The notes: generated by a model not told the origin, from the letters alone. Shown: positions 8,526 to 13,326, counted from the stretch's first letter. The stretch is 17,130 nucleotides of DNA from Corynebacterium accolens (GCF_030515985.1 NZ_CP100376.1:2294697-2311826), one strand, 5' to 3'. Made by a program: numbers and translations.

Positions 8526-8597
8526 TTCCCCATGGTGTAATCGGCAACACTGCGGTTTTTGGTACCGCCATTCTAGGTTCGAGTCCTGGTGGGGAAG
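8526..8597 (+). tRNA. tRNA-Gln (anticodon TTG)
   Basis: A cloverleaf can be drawn by eye. The acceptor stem TTCCCCA/TGGGGAA (7 pairs) spans 8526-8532 and 8590-8596. The D stem is GTGT/ACAC and the anticodon stem GCGGT/ACCGC. The loop TTTTGGT places TTG at 8559-8561. The T arm CTAGG-TTCGAGT-CCTGG includes one T-G pair. Discriminator base is G8597. The CCA is not encoded (GCAT follows). It reads CAA, and CAG by wobble. It has its own promoter region and terminator and is divergent from the TetR-mfd operon. Confidence 0.95.
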
Positions 8598-8608
8598 CAT
8601 TTTCGCAG

Positions 8609-8648
8609 CCCTCTCTAAAGGCATAAACGCCGGCGAGAGGGATTTTTT
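8609..8648 (+). terminator. Rho-independent terminator of tRNA-Gln
   Basis: CCCTCTC (8609-8615) pairs with GAGAGGG (8635-8641). A smaller GGC/GCC stem lies inside the loop, and six T follow at 8643-8648. This is a clear terminator 11 nt after the tRNA. Confidence 0.85.
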
Positions 8649-8920
8649 AGTTTTCTCTTTGCAGTGGCCTCAGAAAAACAGTCACCAAGAGAATCGCCCA
8701 AACGCGAAAATCTACTAATCTCAGGGCTCGCTGTCTTTAGCGATCACATTCATCGGCGGCAAATTAGTGCTCCTTCTTCCCTCTCCCTAGGACCAATAGA
8801 TCAACCCGCGGAAAGAGGCCCTGCGCAGGCTCATCGATGCCATCCCTCCACGTATTTATCCCCCTGTAGATCCTCAAGATACGCAGAGATTGACCTCCCT
8901 AAGTTTTAGAGGAAAAGTAA

Positions 8921-8955
8921 AACACACCTGACTCATTCCTGTGTGTTCCGACACA
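8921..8955. repeat. Overlapping inverted repeats upstream of the secreted-protein gene
   Basis: AACACAC (8921-8927) is complementary to GTGTGTT (8941-8947). The TGTGT inside the latter (8942-8946) can instead pair with ACACA (8951-8955) around a TCCG loop. The two pairings exclude each other. They lie directly upstream of or over the probable -35, so they could be protein-binding sites on DNA or, if transcribed, alternative RNA hairpins. Confidence 0.5.
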
Positions 8956-8975
8956 AAAGCTGAATATTTTATAAA
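8947..8975 (+). promoter_or_regulatory. Candidate promoter of the secreted-protein gene
   Basis: TTCCGA (8947-8952), a 17-bp spacer and TATAAA (8970-8975) sit in an AT-rich pocket 68 bp before the start codon. A second -10-like box, TAGTAT, is at 8983-8988. The inverted repeat at 8921-8947 reaches the -35, and another small dyad GGTGT/ACACC (8995-9006) lies just downstream of the expected start of transcription. Confidence 0.4.
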
Positions 8976-9042
8976 TAAGCATTAGTATGTTTCCGGTGTA
9001 AACACCCACCTTTTGAAAACAAAATTCCATCAAGGAGGAATC

Positions 9043-9468
9043 ATGCTGCGCAAAGCATCCGTCGGACTTACCACCCTGGCCATCGCCACCACCACCGCAG
9101 TGGCACCGGCACTCGCTGAAGACACCACTCCCGAAACCACTGCAGCCGAGACCACCGCAGCGGTAGAAACCACCACCGAGACCGCCCCAGAGCAGGATGA
9201 CAACGGCTCCTCCAAGCTCAACAAGGAGAACATCCACGACAAGCTGGACGAGCTCTCCAGCAAGCACCAAGATAACAAGCAGGATCTCGGCGACAAGCAC
9301 GAAGAGCACAAGGAAAACTTCCACGCCAAGCTCGACGAGCTCTCCAGCAAAACTGATGACTTCAACGAAAAGGCCGAAAAGTTCATCAAGAACATTGACT
9401 TCAGCAAAATTCAAGACGCACTGAAGGTCATTGAAAAGATCATCGAAATCTCCGCTAAACTCGCCTAA
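9043..9468 (+). CDS. Secreted Thr-rich protein with two helical repeats, unknown function
   Basis: 141 aa, not matched to a family I know. The ATG at 9043 has a strong ribosome site (AAGGAGG, 6 nt upstream). Residues 1-25 form a Sec signal peptide: MLRK, a hydrophobic core, then APALA with probable cleavage after A25. Residues 26-50 are Thr/Glu/Ala-rich and linker-like, a possible O-glycosylation region. Residues 61-74 and 90-103 are two copies of KEN[I/F]H[D/A]KLDELSSK, 12 of 14 identical and 29 residues apart. The tail 112-141 (EKFIKNIDFSKIQDALKVIE then KIIEISAKLA) would be amphipathic helix. There is no Cys or Trp. It is monocistronic, between its own promoter and a strong terminator. In C. 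glutamicum, as I recall, the small channel proteins PorB/PorC are encoded near this mfd-TetR locus, but the sequence does not resemble them. Confidence 0.8.
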   Translation: MLRKASVGLTTLAIATTTAVAPALAEDTTPETTAAETTAAVETTTETAPEQDDNGSSKLNKENIHDKLDELSSKHQDNKQDLGDKHEEHKENFHAKLDELSSKTDDFNEKAEKFIKNIDFSKIQDALKVIEKIIEISAKLA

Positions 9469-9493
9469 CTCAAACGATCTCCACAATTCCACC

Positions 9494-9540
9494 AATGCTC
9501 TGGGTGTATTCCAAACACCTAGAGCATTTCTCTTTTCTCA
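9494..9540 (+). terminator. Strong rho-independent terminator of the secreted-protein gene
   Basis: A 14-pair stem (9494-9507 with 9515-9528, one G-T pair; outer part AATGCTCT/AGAGCATT) closes a 7-nt loop and is followed by TTCTCTTTTCTC. It lies 25 nt after the stop codon. Confidence 0.9.
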
Positions 9541-9759
9541 AATTCACCGAGCTAGTCCCCTCCTAAAGGGCAGAACCCCTCCAAGATTAAGGGACACCGG
9601 TCATAAGAAACCGTCCAGTGCGCCACGTGCGCATTGGACGGTCTCACTGGGTTCCCAAAAGAACCAATTATTGAGCGCCCTGTATAGCCACAAAGCTAAT
9701 ACAGAAGCGGGATGGGACCTGACCCCCCGACGTGTCCACTGTCCGGGGGTCAGGCCCAA
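9541..9759. other. Non-coding stretch with successive stem-loops before the IS scar
   Basis: No credible gene. It contains a 14-pair stem with one G-T pair (9610-9623 with 9629-9642, core ACCGTCCA/TGGACGGT), with TTTCTT after it on the minus strand, so it could end minus-strand transcripts. Two smaller ones follow: GGTTC/GAACC (9650-9665) and CTGTATAGC with GCTAATACAG (9680-9704). The last part, 9713-9758, consists of IS ends. Confidence 0.6.
9713..9758. repeat. Back-to-back IS ends (46 bp) next to the deleted IS copy
   Basis: 9732-9758 (GTGTCCAC to GGGGGTCAGGCCCA) is a right-type end of the same insertion sequence found at 9760-10014. 9713-9731 (TGGGACCTGACCCCCCGAC) is the outer part of a left-type end. 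Together they form a near-perfect 17-pair hairpin. Only one base (A9759) separates this from the next left end, TGGGCCCG at 9760. Confidence 0.7.
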
Positions 9760-9796
9760 TGGGCCCGAACCCCGGAAAGTGGACACGGGGATTTAA

Positions 9797-9941
9797 TCAA
9801 GATGCGATAGTAAGTGTAGCTGATCCGGCGGCTTCGAAGGCGTTCGGCGAGCGATAGCCGCACCACGAGTGCAAGCGCTTGGTGTTTGTTCTCATAGAGG
9901 GCCACGGCATCGCGTTTGAACTGTTCGGAGTACCTGGACAT
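9797..9941 (-). pseudogene. IS3-family transposase remnant: orfA start fused to orfB end
   Basis: From ATG 9941 the minus strand reads MSRYSEQFKRDAVALYEN, the typical start of an IS3-family orfA (helix-turn-helix protein). After about 18 residues, near 9890, the similarity jumps to another frame reading NTKRLHSWCGYRSPNAFE and on to a TGA at 9797-9799, the usual C-terminus of the orfB DDE transposase. The catalytic core is absent. The exact junction cannot be placed without a full-length copy; GAGAACA is a candidate for microhomology at the join. Confidence 0.75.
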
Positions 9942-9952
9942 GGTGGTAGATT
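9924..9952 (+). promoter_or_regulatory. Possible outward promoter inside the IS remnant, towards ptpA
   Basis: TTCGGA (9924-9929), 17 bp, then TAGATT (9947-9952), a perfect TANANT -10. It would start transcription near 9960 and read into ptpA (ATG at 10038). Since the IS occupies the place where a native ptpA promoter would be expected, it may have supplied a new one. Confidence 0.3.
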
Positions 9953-10037
9953 ACCTTTCTTTCCAGCCCGACTGGGCTGGATATCAGGTGTCCACCAAAC
10001 AGGGGTCAGGCCCACTATCTGCGCAAAGGGTTTTCGC

Positions 10038-10529
10038 ATGACTGAATCTTCTTCTCACTCGGGTCTCTACCTCGTCTTTGTGTGCACCGGCAATATTTGC
10101 CGCTCGCCCATGGCCGAAATCATCGTGCGCGATGAAATGGAAGATGACATGCTGGATCTCCTCGCCACGGTGGATTCCTGCGGGCTCGGCGGCTGGCACG
10201 TGGGGCAAGGCGCGGATGAGCGGGCCGTGGCGGAGCTACGCCGCGCCGGACACGATGGCGCCTCCCACCGCGCATCCAAATTGGGCGAAGAGCACATGGA
10301 CGCCGATCTCTTCATCGCGATGGATTCCGGGCACTATGATTCGCTCATCGATTTAGGTATCGAGCCCGCCAAGGTCCGCCTGATGCGCAGCTTCGATCCC
10401 AATTCCCCGGAAGGCGCCGAGGTCGCAGACCCCTACTACGGTACCGAAGAAGACTTCGAAACCGCGCGCAAGAATATCGAAGCCGCCGTCCCCGGCCTGC
10501 TGGATTGGATTCGCGAGAACCACGACTAG
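10038..10529 (+). CDS. ptpA: Low-molecular-weight protein tyrosine phosphatase, PtpA type
   Basis: A 163-aa cysteine phosphatase that removes phosphate from protein tyrosines. The P-loop CTGNICRS at residues 16-23 has nucleophile C16 and R22, and the general acid is D131 in DPYYG. The frame is open back to 9879, but that part is IS sequence. The ATG at 10038 follows AAAGGG with suitable spacing and leaves a short N-terminal tail (MTESSSHSG) before the first strand. SURF1 follows after 10 nt, the same pair as Rv2234-Rv2235 in M. tuberculosis, where PtpA is secreted; secretion here is not indicated by the sequence. An IS remnant ends 23 bp before the start, so the native promoter has probably been replaced. 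Confidence 0.93.
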   Translation: MTESSSHSGLYLVFVCTGNICRSPMAEIIVRDEMEDDMLDLLATVDSCGLGGWHVGQGADERAVAELRRAGHDGASHRASKLGEEHMDADLFIAMDSGHYDSLIDLGIEPAKVRLMRSFDPNSPEGAEVADPYYGTEEDFETARKNIEAAVPGLLDWIRENHD

Positions 10530-10539
10530 ACTTGGGGGC

Positions 10540-11487
10540 ATGCTAAAGACGTTCCTCAAGCCTGGCTGGGTGCTCATGCTGCTTTTCGTGGTGGCATTTT
10601 CCTACCTGGCCTTTAGTGTCCTTGCCCCGTGGCAACTGGGAAAGGACGATGACATTGTGGAGCGCAATGAAAACATCACCCACGCCTACGAGGCCGATCC
10701 GCAGCCGATTGACCAGGTCGTGGACGCTGACGGGGCCATCTCCGGCGATGAATGGTCCCGCGCCACTCTGAAGGGCCACTACCTGCCCGAGGATGAGGTG
10801 CTGCTTCGCCTGCGCCCCGCCGGTTCCGGCCCGTCCTATCAGTCCTTGGTTCCTTTCCGCACCGATGCGGGCCTGACCATGCTGGTTAACCGCGGTTGGG
10901 TCAGCGCTGAGGAGGGCAATGCGGTGCCGGATATTCCGCCCGCCCCCTCCGAGGAGGTAACGATTACCGGCATGGTGCGCTCGAATGAGGCCGAGCACAA
11001 AACCGCGCCCATCACGCAGGAGGGCTACCAGCAGGTCTATTCCATCCACACCGAGCAGGTGGGCTCGCTTATCGGTGCTGACTTAGGCCAAGACTATATC
11101 CAGCTCTCCGAGGACCAGCCGGGAGTCCTCAACGCCATGCCCATCCCGCAGCTCGACCGCGGCAACCACCTCTCCTACGGCTACCAGTGGATTGCCTTTG
11201 GCATCATGGCCCCGCTGGGTTTGGGCTACTTTATTTGGTCCGAGATTCGCGAGCGCCGCCGCCTGCGCGAAGAAGAAGCCGCCATGCAGGCCCTCGACGC
11301 GGATGCAGAATCGCTTGCCGATGCCCCAACCTCCAACGGCGAACCTGGCACCGCTGCCACTGCCGCTGCCGATACCAACACCGATCCGGCACCTCTCGCC
11401 ACCGAGCTGCGCAACCGCTCCCGCTACGGCGATTCCAAGCCGGACCACTACGCCAAGCTGAAAAAGCGCCGCCGCGAGCGCTACTAA
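10540..11487 (+). CDS. SURF1-family cytochrome c oxidase assembly protein
   Basis: SURF1 proteins help assemble the haem a/copper centre of aa3-type cytochrome oxidase in the membrane. At 315 aa it has the family layout: TM1 at about 10-30, an extracytoplasmic domain with VNRGWV (116-121), and TM2 at about 215-234 introduced by HLSYGYQWIAFG. The 80-residue cytoplasmic tail (235-315) is first Arg/Glu-rich, then Ala/Thr/Asp-rich low complexity, then basic (KLKKRRRERY). Such tails are usual in actinobacterial members. The ATG at 10540 has GGGGG just upstream and lies 10 nt after ptpA, so they are one operon. Its stop overlaps the stop of the convergent permease fragment by 2 nt. Confidence 0.88.
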   Translation: MLKTFLKPGWVLMLLFVVAFSYLAFSVLAPWQLGKDDDIVERNENITHAYEADPQPIDQVVDADGAISGDEWSRATLKGHYLPEDEVLLRLRPAGSGPSYQSLVPFRTDAGLTMLVNRGWVSAEEGNAVPDIPPAPSEEVTITGMVRSNEAEHKTAPITQEGYQQVYSIHTEQVGSLIGADLGQDYIQLSEDQPGVLNAMPIPQLDRGNHLSYGYQWIAFGIMAPLGLGYFIWSEIRERRRLREEEAAMQALDADAESLADAPTSNGEPGTAATAAADTNTDPAPLATELRNRSRYGDSKPDHYAKLKKRRRERY

Positions 11488-11877
11488 CTTTCCGAGCTCA
11501 CCTGGCCCGCACTCGATTCTGTATCGCTGGCAGACCGGTCCCACATGAGTAATGCGAAGCCTACTGCTATCCAGGCCGCGAATACCCACCACGCGTGTCC
11601 TGCGCCTTGGCCATCAAAATAGGACAAGGAACGAACGAGGTACCCCGTAGCGCCAATGGGCATCCACTGCCCCAAGGTAACCCAGCCAGCAGAGAGCAAC
11701 CATGGTCCGGTGGCTAGGCCTGAGAGTGGGTTGTCAAGGAAGATAGTCAGCACCTCGCCAATTCCCACACCTGCGGTACCGATCACCGCAGCTAGGCCTG
11801 CCGTGAGCAATGAGGTGGAAAGAATACCCAGTGCGATGGCCAACCATTCCATACCAAAATTGAAGTGCCCCGAGTTT
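11484..11877 (-). pseudogene. C-terminal fragment of an ABC transporter permease, 5' end lost
   Basis: The only start in frame is ATG 11852 (122 aa), but the frame is open further back to about 11888 without a start codon. The product has about three membrane helices and the stretch TAGLAAVIGTAGVGIGEVLT..FLDNPLSGLATGP, followed by SAGWVTLGQ..PIGATGYLVRSLSYFDG. That is the C-terminal part of roughly 350-aa actinobacterial ABC-type permeases, so about two thirds is missing. The break coincides with a sequence resembling an IS256-type end at 11878. The polar tail (RSASDTESSAGQVSSES) is ordinary. Expression from ATG 11852 as a small membrane protein cannot be excluded, but a decayed gene is likelier. 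Confidence 0.65.
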
Positions 11878-11945
11878 GAGAGTGTCTAATGGTTTGTGTG
11901 TAGGTTCCCAACCTGCATAAGGAGATAAGCCGAACAGGGACCTTC
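11878..11945. mobile_element. Probable IS256-family end fragment
   Basis: GAGAGTGTCTAATGG followed by TTTGTGTGTAGG (11878-11904) resembles the terminal repeats of mutator-type (IS256) elements, which commonly hold TGTC...TGTGTAG. The next bases include AAGGAG (11919-11924), as if the 5' leader of a transposase gene remained while the gene is gone. It begins exactly where the permease fragment loses its start. The assignment is from remembered family features, not from a matched copy. Confidence 0.4.
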
Positions 11946-11947
11946 CG

Positions 11948-12277
11948 TTAGTAGACATTTGACTCGGCAACTACTTCATCAGAATCGGGACCAAACAAAA
12001 CAATTCTTTGTTCTATGGAGCTAGCAACTACTTCAAAAAGTCGCGCAGCCGCTCCAGTATCAGTTTGTTCATAAACATCGACAACCGTTTCATATTCGTC
12101 GATATCTGGTTTCAAATCCCAAAAAGCAGTTACATAAGCACCACTAGGAGTGTTAAATCTGTAAGTTTCCTGGGAATCATCATCAGATTTTAGGTTAAGG
12201 CACTCTCCAGCTGTATCGAGAATCTTAATTACTCTAGCCAGCCGAGCATCAGTAACAAAAGCTATACTTTCCGCCAC
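11948..12277 (-). CDS. Acidic 109-aa protein of unknown function, AT-rich orphan
   Basis: Not recognised. The GTG start at 12277 has only a weak ribosome site (GGAAAC). It encodes a soluble, strongly acidic protein (more than 20 Asp/Glu against about 9 Lys/Arg) with an alternating strand-helix look: ARVIKILDTAG, ETYRFNTPSGAYVTAFWDL, YETVVDVYEQTDTGAAARLF, SIEQRIVLFGPDSDEV. There is no signal peptide or membrane segment. Base composition is clearly lower in GC than in all neighbours. It lies between an IS256-like end and a solo IS3-type end, so it is probably acquired. Small acidic proteins in such spots are often immunity or antitoxin proteins, but nothing in the sequence proves this and no toxin gene is adjacent. 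Confidence 0.6.
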   Translation of the reverse strand: MAESIAFVTDARLARVIKILDTAGECLNLKSDDDSQETYRFNTPSGAYVTAFWDLKPDIDEYETVVDVYEQTDTGAAARLFEVVASSIEQRIVLFGPDSDEVVAESNVY

Positions 12278-12338
12278 GTTTCCGTTTCACCGCCTTATTA
12301 TCCTGTGAAACAGTAATTATTTCCTAAACGCGATCATA

Positions 12339-12364
12339 CGGTCCTGACCCCGGAAAGTGGACAC
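12339..12364. repeat. Solo copy of the IS3-type inverted repeat
   Basis: CGGTCCTGACCCCGGAAAGT and GGACAC together (26 bp) match the left-type end at 9760-9786, including CCCCGGAAAGTGGACAC without change; only the outer bases differ. The DNA inside of it does not match either inner side of the element at 9760-10014, so only the terminus survives. Confidence 0.65.
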
Positions 12365-12537
12365 ACCAAGCAGCACAAGCCACCAACGGCCGTGGAGACG
12401 ACCGACCAGCATGTTTCAACAGCGGCATCGACTCTAGCTACAACCACTCTATGGGAATATACAAAGGTCACATGCTCTAAACCACACACCCCACCAACAC
12501 AAAATGTCATTTAGGCCGGATGCCGCATGGTTGTAGT

Positions 12538-12583
12538 AAAAATGTTAAAGACCCCCTCTTCGATTTCTCGAAAAGCGGGGTCT
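12538..12583 (-). terminator. Rho-independent terminator of tRNA-Val
   Basis: On the minus strand AGACCCC pairs with GGGGTCT (12577-12583 with 12549-12555). An extended, interrupted inner stem CTTTTCGA/TCGAAGAG surrounds a GAAA loop, and TTTAACATTTTT follows. Confidence 0.8.
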
Positions 12584-12587
12584 AATT

Positions 12588-12663
12588 TGGTGCGGCCTGA
12601 GGGGATCGAACCCCCGACCTATTGGGTGTAAACCAATTGCTCTTCCAGCTGAGCTAAAGCCGC
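12588..12663 (-). tRNA. tRNA-Val (anticodon TAC), CCA encoded
   Basis: On the minus strand the acceptor stem is GCGGCTT/AGGCCGC (one T-G pair). The D arm is GCTC/GAGC. The anticodon stem ATTGG/CCAAT closes the loop TTTACAC with TAC at 34-36. The variable loop is AGGTC and the T arm GGGGG-TTCGATC-CCCTC. Discriminator is A, followed by a genomic CCA (12590-12588). It reads GUA and other GUN codons by wobble. It stands alone with its own promoter and terminator. Confidence 0.95.
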
Positions 12664-12672
12664 ATGCGCCCT

Positions 12673-12715
12673 TGCGCTGTTATGTACAGTAGCGCAGGAT
12701 TGTGAAGCTACACAA
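12673..12715 (-). promoter_or_regulatory. tRNA-Val promoter with overlapping inverted repeat
   Basis: On the minus strand TTGTGT (12715-12710) and TACTGT (12691-12686) are spaced 18 bp. TGCGCT (12673-12678) and AGCGCA (12691-12696) form an inverted repeat, extended by CTGT/ACAG, that covers the -10 and the probable start site. Confidence 0.4.
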
Positions 12716-12730
12716 ATCAGCTGGTGAAGG

Positions 12731-13129
12731 CTATTTTTTGGTGTAGCCGCGCTGTACCAGGCAGGAACCCTGCCACTCGCCAAAGCGCTCAGCTTTGGTC
12801 TGCACCAAACCGGCTAGCTGCGCCGATTCGGAGATGAGACCAGGCTCGACGGTGCCCGGCTTGCCGGCACCCGGAGTCAGCAACCAGACGGAGCCATTGT
12901 CTGCAAGCGGCCGACTGGCATCCACCAAGCCGTCCACGAGGTCACCGTCTTCCTCGCGCCACCAGAGAAGGACTACATCGCACAGCTCATCATTTTCCTC
13001 TTCGAGGAAATCCTCACCGAGTACGGCTTCGATCGATTCAGAGATTGTGTTGTCACAATCCTCGTCCCAACCAAGCTCTAGAGCGATTTGCCCTTCCTTG
13101 ATTCCGAGCTTGACTGCAGCGTCAGCCAC
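12731..13129 (-). CDS. DUF3052 family protein, divergent from aceE
   Basis: A 132-aa soluble acidic protein. It begins MADAAVKLGIKEGQIALELG and continues WDEDCDNTISESIEAVLGEDFL, EVVLLWWREEDGDLVDGLVD-like text (here CDVVLLWWREEDGDLVDGLV), SVWLLTPGAGKPGTVEPGLI and QLAGLVQTKAERFGEWQGSC. This pattern is that of DUF3052, an actinobacterial family usually encoded beside aceE (Rv2239c region in M. tuberculosis). Function is unknown; the constant neighbourhood suggests a link to pyruvate dehydrogenase or its control. The start is GTG at 13129, with AAGGAAGGAA 7 nt upstream. Its 5' region contains a GC-rich hairpin (13165-13197). Confidence 0.85.
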   Translation of the reverse strand: MADAAVKLGIKEGQIALELGWDEDCDNTISESIEAVLGEDFLEEENDELCDVVLLWWREEDGDLVDGLVDASRPLADNGSVWLLTPGAGKPGTVEPGLISESAQLAGLVQTKAERFGEWQGSCLVQRGYTKK

Positions 13130-13164
13130 TATGCATTTCCTTCCTTATCCGGTGAATTCTTACT

Positions 13165-13197
13165 CACGCCCGGCCCGCGCTTAACGCGGAGGGCGTG
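13165..13197. repeat. GC-rich two-part hairpin in the DUF3052 5' region
   Basis: CACGCCC (13165-13171) pairs with GGGCGTG (13191-13197), and inside it CCGCG (13175-13179) pairs with CGCGG (13185-13189) around CTTAA. It lies 35 bp upstream of the DUF3052 start and would be in that gene's 5' leader if transcription starts further out. Confidence 0.6.
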
Positions 13198-13326
13198 TGT
13201 TATTACATGTAGTTTAACGTCCCAGGGCGTCTTTTACTTGCTATAGCACCCCTTTCCCCCAATTTGCAGGCCCTTTTCTGCTCACACCGACGTCTGTTTT
13301 GTGGGAGAACTAGCGCCGTTTAGGGG

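Larger units (their letters stand above)
8649..9042. other. Gene-poor stretch upstream of the secreted protein
   Basis: 394 bp without a convincing gene. Positions 8800-8931 hold an open run in the + frame after a TAG at 8797. Its conceptual product begins INPRKEALRRLIDAIPPRIY, looks protein-like and ends at TGA 8929, but it has no start codon, so it may be the tail of a decayed gene. From 8900 on the DNA becomes AT-rich and carries the inverted repeats and promoter of the next gene. The rest (8649-8796) shows nothing I recognise. Confidence 0.4.
9760..10014 (-). mobile_element. Internally deleted IS3-family element (MITE-like, 255 bp)
   Basis: The element is bounded by imperfect 27-bp inverted repeats at 9760-9786 (TGGGCCCGAACCCC to GTGGACAC) and 9988-10014 (GTGTCCACC to GGGGTCAGGCCCA), beginning TG and ending CA as IS3 members do. 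Inside, on the minus strand, the start of orfA is joined to the end of orfB. A CCAGCCC/GGGCTGG hairpin (9963-9980) lies near the 5' end. Nearly all of both transposase genes is missing, so it can move only with help from a complete copy. No matching 3-bp target duplication is seen at its edges (CAA left, CTA right), which fits recombination after insertion. It ends 23 bp before the ptpA start. Confidence 0.75.
12278..12587. other. Gene-free stretch with solo IS end and tRNA terminator
   Basis: It contains the upstream region of the orphan gene, an isolated IS end (12339-12364) and the tRNA-Val terminator. Between 12365 and 12537 the + strand has short open runs without start codons (one ending MGIYKGHML at TAA 12478) that may be decayed coding DNA. 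CTACAACCA (12438-12446) is repeated inverted as TGGTTGTAG (12528-12536). Nothing else is recognisable. Confidence 0.5.

Noticed and set aside
9043..9468. PorB/PorC-type porin at the conserved position
   Set aside because: Size and secretion fit, but no sequence resemblance, no Cys pair or aromatic residues as in PorB/PorC; location alone is not enough.
8899..9495. 198-codon minus-strand frame opposite the secreted protein
   Set aside because: The Val/Leu/Gly-rich translation is the complement of a Thr/Glu/Lys-rich gene that has a signal peptide and a perfect ribosome site; the minus frame also runs through a terminator hairpin.
9494..9758. CRISPR-like array
   Set aside because: The stem-loops differ in sequence and spacing; there are no direct repeats with unique spacers and no cas genes.
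9879..10037. Extended N-terminus of the tyrosine phosphatase
   Set aside because: The added 53 codons lie almost entirely within the IS remnant and its terminal repeat.
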